DNA of 64,000 nucleotides from Mesorhizobium sp. L-2-11 (lineage in GTDB: Bacteria > Pseudomonadota > Alphaproteobacteria > Rhizobiales > Rhizobiaceae). The stretch's first letter is position 1. Each line of letters opens with the position of its first letter. Below, one piece after another: positions 8,934 through 16,102 of this stretch. The notes beneath the pieces were generated by a model. It did not search any database. It had not been told where the DNA came from and was given only the letters and a program-made list of their open reading frames with translations. The stretch lies in NCBI RefSeq assembly GCF_016756595.1, contig NZ_AP023257.1, positions 2,806,001-2,870,000 on the forward strand, in the 5' to 3' direction. The position numbers were made by a program, and so were the translations under genes.

Positions 8934-9263
8934 TCAGGGCTTTCCCGGCGGGCGATAGCGGACCGACTTTGCCTTGCCAAGGGCTTGCATCGTCTCTTCG
9001 ACGCTCAGGAGAACGGTGGTCTCGTACGAGCTGAGCGCTCCTCCCGCACCAATGGCAAGCATGACAGATGCCATCGAAACGTTGTCGGGCGCCTCCCACA
9101 GGTTCCAGCCATCGTGCTCTCCGAAGCCGTACCAGAACCCGTGCAGCTTTCCGCCCACCGATTCGATGTAGGTGCGGGCTGCCTCGCGTCTATCCTCGGG
9201 GTTTTCGATCAGGCGCGCCCAAGTCTCGGGCGTATAGCTGAATCGTGAGAGATACATGGGCAT
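8934..9263 (-). CDS. GYD-domain protein
   Basis: This 109-aa protein (MPMYLSRFSYTPETWARLIENPEDR...) has the ferredoxin-like layout of GYD proteins: a start rich in Tyr and Phe, then FWYGFGEHDGWNLWEAPDN, then a helical segment with GGALSSYETTVLLSVEE. Its role is unknown. ATG 9263 follows a clear GGAGG; the frame upstream of it is non-conserved. It is convergent with the GGDEF-EAL gene. Confidence 0.8.
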   Translation of the reverse strand: MPMYLSRFSYTPETWARLIENPEDRREAARTYIESVGGKLHGFWYGFGEHDGWNLWEAPDNVSMASVMLAIGAGGALSSYETTVLLSVEETMQALGKAKSVRYRPPGKP

Positions 9264-9422
9264 GGTTCGCCTCCAGAGCCGCCGATCCCCCAGCGGCTCG
9301 GCGTCGAGGGGATCGAGGGGGGCTGGCGCCGAGCCTGACCGGCTTGGTTCACCGGCTGACAAAATATGCGCTCAGGCTAATATAATCGCAACACCTATCC
9401 TGCAGCCGCCGCCGGATGCGGA

Positions 9423-9605
9423 TCAGGCGTTGCGGCTCGCCATATGCGCGTCGAGCTTCTTTCTCGAGGGCCCGTACCGCTTGATGATGGTCGCGGCCTC
9501 GCTGGGTGGTATGCCGTATTTTCTCGCGAACGCCGCTACGTCGTAAGGCGCCTCGCCGGCGGCCGGTTTGCGGTCCTGCTTGCCCTTGGATTTGTCGTCG
9601 GCCAT
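9423..9605 (-). CDS. DUF3606-like small protein
   Basis: A 60-aa charged protein, MADDKSKGKQDRKPAAGE followed by YDVAAFARKYGIPPSEAATI, matching the DUF3606 pattern: a polar start, then a helix-turn-helix-like segment ending KRYGPSRKKLDAHM. ATG 9605 has GGAGG 7 bp before it; an ATG 5 codons upstream is less likely. These proteins are common in rhizobia and their role is unknown. Confidence 0.75.
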   Translation of the reverse strand: MADDKSKGKQDRKPAAGEAPYDVAAFARKYGIPPSEAATIIKRYGPSRKKLDAHMASRNA

Positions 9606-9714
9606 GTCGTCCTCCGTCATATCTGTTGGTTATAGGGTTGCCTGGTCCGCCCGACCACCTTGCCGGTGAAAGGACGGTATACCGGGCCGATCGGTTGCCT
9701 GGCGCGGGCGTTGC

Positions 9715-9788
9715 TGGTTCCCGCTCATGGGCTCGAACCACGATTCACGCCTTCAAAGGGCGCTGTCCTACCATTAGACGAAGCGGGA
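9715..9788 (-). tRNA. tRNA-Gln (anticodon TTG)
   Basis: Read on the minus strand, the 74-nt sequence folds as a tRNA: acceptor TCCCGCT/AGCGGGA (7 bp, U1-A72), D-arm with TCTAATGGTAGGACA, anticodon stem GCGCC/GGCGT with loop CTTTGAA (anticodon TTG), T-arm CGTGG/CCATG with loop TTCGAGC, discriminator A and an encoded CCA. The U1-A72 pair fits tRNA-Gln charged through the GluRS/GatCAB route. Confidence 0.88.
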
Positions 9789-9913
9789 ATAGAGGAAGTG
9801 GGCGCTGTCTACCATTTTCTCATCCGCGTATGAAGCAACTTCATGCCGCCATCTGCTTGAGCATGTGAGACACTGCCTTTTCAGCAGGGCTCGTAGAGAC
9901 AGGAGCGATCGCC

Positions 9914-10300
9914 GTGATTAAAACCGAGCTCTGCGACGTCTACCGCGACTACATTGCCTGCCTGAACAAGCAGGATTGGCCGAAGCTGGGACAGTTCGTC
10001 GATGATGAGGTGATCCACAACGGTCGGCGGCTCGGTCTATCAGGTTATCGCAAAATGCTGGAGAGAGACTTTGCTGAAATTCCGGACCTTTATTTCAACG
10101 TCCAGATGCTGATTTCCGATCCGCCCTATATAGCGAGCCGGCTAGGGTTCGACTGCACGCCGAAAGAAAGGTTCCTCGGCCTCCCTGTAAATGGGAGGAG
10201 AGTTTCCTTTGCCGAGAATGTTATCTATGAATTTCGCAACGAAACAATTGTGGAAGTATGGTCTGTCGTAGACAAGGCTGCCATCGAAGCTCAGCTTTAG
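9914..10300 (+). CDS. SnoaL-like ester cyclase family protein
   Basis: A 128-aa protein with the cystatin-like fold pattern of SnoaL/ester-cyclase proteins: an N-terminal helix ending YIACLNKQDWPKLGQFVDD, then EVIHNGRRLGLSGYRKMLERDF, IPDLYFNVQMLISDPPYIASR, and the end GRRVSFAENVIYEFRNETI. The GTG start at 9914 follows AGGAG. The substrate is unknown. The gene stands alone between the tRNA and a small membrane-peptide gene. Confidence 0.78.
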   Translation: MIKTELCDVYRDYIACLNKQDWPKLGQFVDDEVIHNGRRLGLSGYRKMLERDFAEIPDLYFNVQMLISDPPYIASRLGFDCTPKERFLGLPVNGRRVSFAENVIYEFRNETIVEVWSVVDKAAIEAQL

Positions 10301-10401
10301 CGCGAGAAATTTCAGGCGTATCTCGTCCCAAAGCATTCTTGCAAAAGACCGGCCTTGACGCCTGAACACGCTGCCCCAGATTACGCGGCGGAGTTTTAGA
10401 T

Positions 10402-10515
10402 ATGCGATACGACTGGCAGGGGCGCAAATTCCTGGAACGGCATTTCGGCATTGTTATCGCGATTGGCCTGGCTGCCGGGCTGTCGGTGCTGGTCGCGCTG
10501 GGCTACACGCCTTAG
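10402..10515 (+). CDS. single-span membrane peptide (37 aa)
   Basis: MRYDWQGRKFLERHFGIVIA is followed by a hydrophobic helix and ends ALGYTP. A GGAG lies 9 bp upstream of ATG 10402. A charged start plus one transmembrane helix is a plausible real small protein, but there is no recognisable family and no operon context. Confidence 0.4.
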   Translation: MRYDWQGRKFLERHFGIVIAIGLAAGLSVLVALGYTP

Positions 10516-10582
10516 AGACTGTTTGGAAACTCTACTCTACCTCGGAGCGCTGCTGCGGTGCAGAACCTTTTGATCGCGGAGG

Positions 10583-10790
10583 GACAGCGCCCAGGACAGC
10601 GCCCCCCTCTCCTGCCGGACATCTCCCCCACTAGGGGGGAGATTGGCCTTCATCAATGATTTCGCCAACCACCAACCTTGCAAAAAGGGACGCTGTCCGC
10701 GAAGCTGCCAATCTCCCCTCTCGTGGGGAGATGCCACCATTTTGGCAAAGAGGGGCAGGACAGAGGGGGGCGCGAAGGAACGCGGCGGTG
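10583..10790. repeat. mosaic palindromic intergenic repeat, full copy
   Basis: Two arms in opposite orientation, each with CTGCCGGACATCTCCCCC or its complement, are separated by about 90 bp containing TTTCGCCAACCACCAACCTT. The element ends GAGGGGGGCGCGAAGGAACG like the other copies. Confidence 0.85.
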
Positions 10791-10936
10791 CCCAAAGTCA
10801 CGCATGGCGTGGAACCCGGTCCTGCTAATGCGACCCGCCGCCTCTCTCCCCGGCAAAGCTATTCGAGTCCTGATGTCGGGATCACCGCATTCCGTCCGTC
10901 CTTGGGGCGAAAACCGTCGCAACCCTGGAGGACGTC

Positions 10937-11373
10937 ATGTCGTTGGAACCCGCTCAATCACCCGCTCAAACGCCGTGGCAGACCGCGGCAATCCTGATTG
11001 GCCGCCTGATCTTCGCAGCCGTCTTCCTGATGGCGGTGACCTTCAAATTCATCGACATGGGCGCCACCGCGGGCTACATCGCCGCCGCCGGCGATTTCCG
11101 TTCCCGCTGGTTCTGGCCTGGTGCGCGGCGTTGCTCGAAGTCGTCCTCGTCCTGTGCTTCCTGACCGGCGTCTTGTTCTCGCAGGCCGCTCTCGTCGCCG
11201 GCGCCTATGTGCTGTTCCTCGCTTTTGCCTTCCACGGCCCGTCGCACTGGGCTGGAAACCAGGCTGAGTTCGGCTTTTTCGTCGATCATTTTACCTTCCT
11301 GGCCGGGCTGCTGTTTGCAGCCGTGCATGGCCCGGGCCGTGTGCTGACCTGGAAGCCTGCATCGGCCAAGTGA
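10937..11373 (+). pseudogene. DoxX-family membrane protein, frameshifted
   Basis: The first frame (from ATG 10937) encodes PWQTAAILIGRLIFAAVFLM and ends prematurely at 11164. From about 11095 a second frame continues the same protein with FPFPLVLAWCAALLEVVLVL and ends WKPASAK at 11373. The joined product is a four-helix DoxX-like protein of about 145 aa. One missing base near GGCGATTTCCG accounts for the break. DoxX-like proteins are inner-membrane proteins often tied to oxidative stress; the role here is unknown. A GGAGG precedes the start. Confidence 0.75.
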
Positions 11374-11427
11374 TCGTAAGCTCGGCTGGCAAGCGGCGTT
11401 CCGACCGGACGGTGGGCCATCGCGACG

Positions 11428-11733
11428 TCACATCTGGTCGTTGTAGGGTTCCTTCATCCGGCCGACCATGCGCGCCAGTTTGGAGAAGGACGGCATGTCA
11501 GCCTCCGGCTGACACTGGTTCGCCAACTCCAGCAGCCGGATCGGGAAGTTGACGGCATCGCGGCTCGACGCCGACATGCCTTCGGAGCGCTCCTCGTTGG
11601 TCTCGCTGGCTTCGGCCTTGCGCAAGGCGATGTCTATCTCCTCGACCGTCAGCACGCCCTTGCGGACAAGCACCTGATTGATCGATGCGACGGCCATCAG
11701 CAGGCCCTCGAGTTGCAGATTGGCGACATTCAT
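11428..11733 (-). CDS. conserved hypothetical protein (101 aa)
   Basis: MNVANLQLEGLLMAVASINQ is followed by VLVRKGVLTVEEIDIALRKA, and the C-terminal part is helical (IRLLELANQCQ). The protein is soluble and alpha-rich, with no signal peptide. ATG 11733 has GGGAGC 7 bp before it. I cannot name the family; codon use is host-like. Confidence 0.65.
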   Translation of the reverse strand: MNVANLQLEGLLMAVASINQVLVRKGVLTVEEIDIALRKAEASETNEERSEGMSASSRDAVNFPIRLLELANQCQPEADMPSFSKLARMVGRMKEPYNDQM

Positions 11734-11903
11734 GGCTTTGCTCCCATTGGCAAAATTGCAAACGCGCGAGCGCCGGTTCCGATCCGGACAGCTGCACCAT
11801 AGCGCGGCGGGCGGCCGAATTTTAGGCCGGCCCGCGGATTTCGCTTGCTTTGTGACGGCAGCTATGCTAGGAATATAGTCATGGTGCTGAGTTGCGCCAA
11901 CGA

Positions 11904-11927
11904 CCCGCCGGCCAAGGCGGGTTTTTT
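11904..11927 (+). terminator. rho-independent terminator
   Basis: A perfect 6-bp stem CCCGCC/GGCGGG with a 6-nt loop is followed by TTTTTT. No coding gene ends just before it on this strand, so it may end a short RNA (see findings). Confidence 0.7.
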
Positions 11928-11933
11928 ATGCCG

Positions 11934-12167
11934 AGCCTTCTCGAACCTTTGTGCCTGTGTTGCCGATACTCAGATGTCGGCGGGACAGACCCCCTCTGTC
12001 CTGCCGGACATCTCCCCCTCAAGGGGGGAGATTGGATGTCGCATTAGCTTTCGCCAATCTCCAACACTTGAAGGCGGGCGATGCGCCCGAAGCTGCTAAT
12101 CTCCCCCCTTGAGGGGGAGATGTCCGGCAGGACAGAGGGGGGCGCGAAGGAACGCGACGCTTCCTGC
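11934..12167. repeat. mosaic palindromic intergenic repeat with leader, left phage boundary
   Basis: Full two-arm element preceded by a leader (CTCGAACCTTTGTGCCTGTG and on) that recurs only at 26.33 kb. It sits immediately before the first phage gene. Confidence 0.85.
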
Positions 12168-12190
12168 ACACCACACCACCAGAGCCCCCC

Positions 12191-13363
12191 ATGTCCAAGC
12201 GTTACGCCACGATCATCACCGACGATGACGGCCGCGAGGTCGTCAGTGCCATTGGCGAGTTCGAGGGCGCGCCCGATGTGCGCAACGGTCGTGTCGAGCC
12301 GGTCGCGGCCGATGACGACGAACCGGCCGATGTGACCGGACCCAGGCCTTCCGGCCGGCCGAAGCGAGCGAAAAAAACGCTCGCCGATGGTTTTCTGGAA
12401 GCCATCCGCGCCGATTTCCGGGCGCATGGCGCCGGTGTCATCGCCGAGGTCCGCAGCGAAAAGCCCGATCAGTACCTGAAGATCGTGCTGTCGGTGCTGC
12501 CCAAGGATCTGCATCTCAACATCAACAGTCTGGAAGCACTTAGCGATGACGAAATCAGGCAGCGCATCCGCGGCCTCGAAGCCGTCCTGCGGCCGTTTCT
12601 CGAAAAGTCGGGCGTCGCAAGACCAAGCCTCGCAAGACAGGGCCTCGCAAAACCGGGCCTCGCAAAGCCGGGCCGCGACGGCGAAACCGAGTATCTGAGC
12701 CTGCTCAGGGAATTGGACCGGAGGCGGCGCACTAACCAGCTTGCCGCCTACCGGCCTTACCCGCGACAGGCCGAGTTTCATGCCGCCGGTGCTATCAACC
12801 GGGAACGCCTGTTCATGGCCGGCAACCAGCTCGGCAAGACAAGGGCGGGCGGCGCCGAATGGGCGATGCATCTCACCGGCCGTTATCCCGAGTGGTGGCA
12901 AGGCAAGGTTTTTGACACGGCCGTGCGGCTGTGGGCAGCCGGCGTCACCGCCGAGGGCACGCGCGACAACCCGCAGCGCATCTTGATCGGCCCGCCGCAG
13001 CAGCCGGCGGCGTGGGGCACCGGCATGATCCCGGCCGACGCCATTGTCAGCACCATCATGGGGCGCGGCGCGCCGCATGGGCTGGACAGCGCCGTCGTGC
13101 GCCATGGCGGCGGCGGCGATGTGCAGGCCGATGAATCGGTGCTGTCGTTCAAGAGTTTTGAGAAGGGCCGCGAAAAGTGGCAGGGCGAAACGCTGCACGG
13201 CGTCTGGTTCGACGAGGAACCACCGCTCGACATCTATTCCGAAGGCCTGACCCGCACCAACGCCACCGGCGGCATCACCATCGTCACCTTCACGCCGTTG
13301 CTCGGCATGTCGGAAGTGGTGCTGTTGTTCCTGTCGGCGGAAGCGGTGGCGGGAATGGGGTGA
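12191..13363 (+). CDS. phage terminase: fused small subunit and ATPase half of large subunit
   Basis: A 390-aa product. Residues 1-140 (LADGFLEAIRADFRAHGAGV, YLKIVLSVLPKDL) look like a small terminase subunit. A repeat-derived linker follows (about 143-161, RPSLARQGLAKPGLAKPG), then the large-subunit ATPase: Walker A GNQLGKT at 211-217, Walker B region GVWFDEEPP at 337-345, and ITIVTFTPLLGMSEVVLLFL. In an intact TerL the nuclease follows; here the frame stops at 13363 because a repeat has been inserted, and the nuclease half lies at 13668. DNA packaging by this protein is probably lost. Confidence 0.85.
   Translation: MSKRYATIITDDDGREVVSAIGEFEGAPDVRNGRVEPVAADDDEPADVTGPRPSGRPKRAKKTLADGFLEAIRADFRAHGAGVIAEVRSEKPDQYLKIVLSVLPKDLHLNINSLEALSDDEIRQRIRGLEAVLRPFLEKSGVARPSLARQGLAKPGLAKPGRDGETEYLSLLRELDRRRRTNQLAAYRPYPRQAEFHAAGAINRERLFMAGNQLGKTRAGGAEWAMHLTGRYPEWWQGKVFDTAVRLWAAGVTAEGTRDNPQRILIGPPQQPAAWGTGMIPADAIVSTIMGRGAPHGLDSAVVRHGGGGDVQADESVLSFKSFEKGREKWQGETLHGVWFDEEPPLDIYSEGLTRTNATGGITIVTFTPLLGMSEVVLLFLSAEAVAGMG
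12612..12675. repeat. 15-bp tandem repeat in the terminase linker
   Basis: About four units resembling CCTCGCAAAACCGGG encode the (LA[KR]PG)-like linker between the small- and large-subunit parts. Slippage here may have created or preserved the in-frame fusion. Confidence 0.7.
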
Positions 13364-13373
13364 GGGGGCAAGA

Positions 13374-13592
13374 CTTGGTTCCTCGCCCCACAGAGTGGGG
13401 AGAGGTGGCCGCCCACGGGTCTTGCCTTTGGCAAGCCCGAGGACAGGCTCCGCGGCCGGAGAGGGGCCTTCGTAGGGCGCTGGTCCCAGTAAGCGAAACT
13501 TCTTCGACCATTCCGTCTGGGCGGGCCTCCCCCTCTCCGTCTCGGTTTCGCCGAGCCACCTCTCCCCCGCTTCGCGGGACGAGGAACCCAAG
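13374..13592. repeat. palindromic element inserted in the terminase gene
   Basis: The ends are inverted: CTTGGTTCCTCG at the left and CGAGGAACCCAAG at the right, with internal GGGGAGAGGTGGCCGC and CCGAGCCACCTCTCCCC arms. A shorter relative lies at 40344-40487. It carries stop codons in all useful frames and separates the two halves of the terminase. Confidence 0.8.
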
Positions 13593-13667
13593 CTTTCAAA
13601 AGCTTTCGCCAAACAACACCATACGTCCCGCCTCTGCCAAAATGATTCAAGCCGCGAGGGCGAAGAA

Positions 13668-14423
13668 ATGACACGCCACGTCACCTTCATGACCATCGAC
13701 GATGCCGAGCATTACACGCCGCAGCAGCGCGCCGCGATCGTATCGGCCTATCCGGCGCATGAGCGCGAGGCGCGGGCCAGGGGCATTCCGGTGCTGGGCT
13801 CCGGCCGCATCTTTCCGGTGGCGGAGGAACTGATTGCCTGCGAGCCGTTCCGGCTGCCGCGCTACTGGCCGCGGCTCGGGGCGCTGGATTTCGGCTGGGA
13901 CCACCCTTCCGCTGCTGTCGAGCTCGCCTGGGATACGGAGGCCGACGTCGTCTATGTCGCAAAAGCCTGCCGCGCCTCGCAGCAAACGCCGGCCATGCAG
14001 GCGCTGACCCTAAAACCGTGGGGCGAATGGCTGCCCTGGGCGTGGCCGCGCGACGGCCGCCGCGAGACGCTGGAAGGTGCGGGCGTCGCACTTGCCCGGC
14101 AATATGCCGCGCATGGGCTGAACATGCTTTCCAGCCATGCGCAGTTCGCCGACGGTTCGGTGTCTGTCGAAGCCGGGCTGATGGAGATGCTCGACCGCAT
14201 GCAGAGCGGCCGCTTCAAGGTGTTCTCGACGCTTCTGCCCTGGTTCGAGGAGTTCCGGCTCTACCACCGCAAAGACGGCCAGGTGGTAAAACTGCGCGAC
14301 GATCTGATGGCGGCGACACGCTATGGCGTGATGATGCTGAGGGAAGCGGTGGTTGACCCGGCTGAGTTCAAGACGGCACGGCGCAAGGCAGGGCAGAGCG
14401 ATCCGCTGGGAGCGTTCCGGTAG
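13668..14423 (+). CDS. terminase large subunit, nuclease half
   Basis: A 251-aa product beginning MTRHVTFMTIDDAEHYTPQQ, which is where the middle of an intact TerL should continue (YPAHEREARARGIPVLGSGR). The RNase-H-like nuclease domain shows ALDFGWDHPSAAVELAWD with its metal-binding Asp. The frame is open upstream of ATG 13668 back to the repeat (NDSSREGEE), so the start may be secondary: GAGGG 9 bp upstream could still allow translation. It is separated from the ATPase half by the inserted repeat. Confidence 0.82.
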   Translation: MTRHVTFMTIDDAEHYTPQQRAAIVSAYPAHEREARARGIPVLGSGRIFPVAEELIACEPFRLPRYWPRLGALDFGWDHPSAAVELAWDTEADVVYVAKACRASQQTPAMQALTLKPWGEWLPWAWPRDGRRETLEGAGVALARQYAAHGLNMLSSHAQFADGSVSVEAGLMEMLDRMQSGRFKVFSTLLPWFEEFRLYHRKDGQVVKLRDDLMAATRYGVMMLREAVVDPAEFKTARRKAGQSDPLGAFR

Positions 14424-14425
14424 GC

Positions 14426-14995
14426 ATGACCGTCCGTATCATCCCTGCCACCCTGCGCGACCTCAGCTACATCGCCGCCAACCTGCGCCCCGAGGACCGG
14501 ACGGAGATCGACTGCCAGTTCGACGAATGGTCGCCGGCGCTGCTGGCGCTGACGGCGCTGCAGGGGTTTGCTTACGTCGCCGAGCTGAACGGCAATCCGG
14601 AAGCCGGCTTTGGCGCCGCCGAACAGCGCGGAGGCTTGTGGATCGCCTGGAGCTGGGGGACGCGCCGCATGAAGCGCTGCGTGCCTGGCATTACCGAGTT
14701 CTTTCGCGGCGTGCTCGGTCCGCAGGTTGCCGCGCACGGCGCCTGGCGGGTCGAAGCGCGGGCGCTGGCCACGAATGAATTGGCGCTGCGCTGGCTTGGT
14801 CGGCTCGGCGCCACGCAACGCTGCCTTCTGCCGGGCTATGGCAAGAACGGCGAAGATTTTTTGCTCTACGACTGGACAAGGAAAAGCTGGAACCATGTGC
14901 CTTTTTCAAAAGCCGCCGCCGCTGAAGCCGCTGCCACCGACACCGACCATTGCCGACAAGGAGGTGCAGGCGCGCGAAGCCGCACTCAGGGCTGA
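14426..14995 (+). CDS. phage GNAT-like protein (internal virion protein A type)
   Basis: A 189-aa protein, MTVRIIPATLRDLSYIAANL, containing ALQGFAYVAELNGNPEAGFG and WRVEARALATNELALRWLGR. This is the acetyltransferase-like fold often found next to podovirus terminases. It starts 2 bp after the terminase stop. The C-terminal 40 residues are Ala- and Arg-rich and overlap the next gene by 101 bp, so the natural end may be earlier. Its catalytic role is unproven. Confidence 0.7.
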   Translation: MTVRIIPATLRDLSYIAANLRPEDRTEIDCQFDEWSPALLALTALQGFAYVAELNGNPEAGFGAAEQRGGLWIAWSWGTRRMKRCVPGITEFFRGVLGPQVAAHGAWRVEARALATNELALRWLGRLGATQRCLLPGYGKNGEDFLLYDWTRKSWNHVPFSKAAAAEAAATDTDHCRQGGAGARSRTQG

Positions 14996-15089
14996 GCTCG
15001 AGCAGCGCCAGGGAACCGCCGGAACGGTGAAGACCGATCTGTCGCCGAGCGAGCTCGCCGGCCGGCGCCGGGTGCTGCTGGGGGTGTGA
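14895..15089 (+). CDS. small podovirus virion protein (64 aa)
   Basis: [19 protein letters not shown], a charged helix ([18 protein letters not shown]) and an end [18 protein letters not shown] resemble the short proline-rich proteins found between terminase and portal genes in podoviruses, thought to be minor tail or adsorption proteins. It overlaps the end of the GNAT-like gene in another frame. Assignment is by pattern and position. Confidence 0.6.
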   Translation: MCLFQKPPPLKPLPPTPTIADKEVQAREAALRAELEQRQGTAGTVKTDLSPSELAGRRRVLLGV

Positions 15090-15110
15090 TTTGGCAACAA
15101 GGGCAGTGCC

Positions 15111-15283
15111 AAGCACACCCCCCTCTGTCCTGCCGGACATCTCCCCCTCAAGGGGGGAGATTGGATGTCACTTCGGCTTTCGCCAACCACCAACGCTGGA
15201 AGGCTAGCGAAACGTCGAAGCTACCAATCTCCCCCCTTGTGGGGGAGATGTCCGGCAGGACAGAGGGGGGTCGGCGCGACCGG
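15111..15283. repeat. mosaic palindromic intergenic repeat, full copy plus fragment
   Basis: A two-arm copy with CTTTCGCCAACCACCAACGC in the middle. A further partial arm (CCCCCTCTGTCGCCTTCGGC and on) lies at about 15331-15375 and reaches the stop of the methyltransferase gene. Confidence 0.85.
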
Positions 15284-15375
15284 ACGCGGCCTCCTGCGGC
15301 AGATCAAAGTTGGCGCTTTACGCGCGGCGACCCCCTCTGTCGCCTTCGGCGACATCTCCCCCTCAAGGGGGGAGA

Positions 15376-15996
15376 TTACATTTTGCGCGCGAACGCCCAC
15401 ACCATCAGCGGATATTCCTCGTCGTTGCTGAGATCGCGCCATAGGCCGTAGGCGCGCACCGGGCCGCCGATATGGGCCTTGGCGCAGGCTCTGTTGCCCC
15501 AGCCGAACACTTCTATCGCGGATTCCGGGAAGCCGCCTTCGACCATCACCTGCCTCAGGCCGGCGGGAGTCCAGCGGTTGTAGTCGTGCGGCCTGGCATG
15601 CACCCTGAACAGGAATGGCGTCGCCACCATCGCCCAGCCGCCCGGCCGGGTAATGGCGTGGATATTCTGTGCCGCGGCAAACGGGCGCTGCACATGCTCC
15701 AGCACCTGGTCGGCGATGACGACGGAATATTGCCGGTCGGTGCGGTCCTTGCAGATGTCGAAGTCGGGAAAATCGACCGATGTATAGTTGGAGCACGTCG
15801 TCTTCCAGTGGCGGTTCCAGCCGGGCGAGATCTCGATCACGTCAGAGGATTTGCGGCCGTCGGCCTCAAGAAACGCGGTGAACGCCTCGATCTGCCTGAT
15901 GCGCAGCCAGTTGCGGGAATCGTAGCCGATCAGTCGCTTTGCAACCTGCTTGCTTCGCCGCTTCAGGGCGCCGGGTAGGCTTTCCGTCATTGTCAA
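15376..15996 (-). CDS. class I SAM-dependent methyltransferase
   Basis: A 206-aa protein with a degenerate motif I ([20 protein letters not shown]), an acidic segment [12 protein letters not shown], the post-motif [17 protein letters not shown] and a typical [15 protein letters not shown]. It lies antisense within the phage head genes, which suggests an accessory (moron) gene acting on a glycan or small molecule. TTG 15996 is 6 bp after AGGAGA; ATG 15990 is the alternative start. Both ends abut repeats or the portal gene. Confidence 0.8.
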   Translation of the reverse strand: MTMTESLPGALKRRSKQVAKRLIGYDSRNWLRIRQIEAFTAFLEADGRKSSDVIEISPGWNRHWKTTCSNYTSVDFPDFDICKDRTDRQYSVVIADQVLEHVQRPFAAAQNIHAITRPGGWAMVATPFLFRVHARPHDYNRWTPAGLRQVMVEGGFPESAIEVFGWGNRACAKAHIGGPVRAYGLWRDLSNDEEYPLMVWAFARKM

Positions 15997-16102
15997 ATCG
16001 ATCTCCTAAATCCCCGCCGCGCCCCCTTGAACATCGCAAAAGCGAACAAAATTCGACCTGGCCTTGGCAATATCGGGGCTTCGAACAGCACAAGGAAATG
16101 CC

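Noticed and set aside
12044..13696. 550-codon open frame on the minus strand across the terminase region
   Set aside because: It is antisense to the recognisable terminase ATPase, runs through repeats, and its product is Arg/Ala/Gly-rich without domains; high GC produces such frames.
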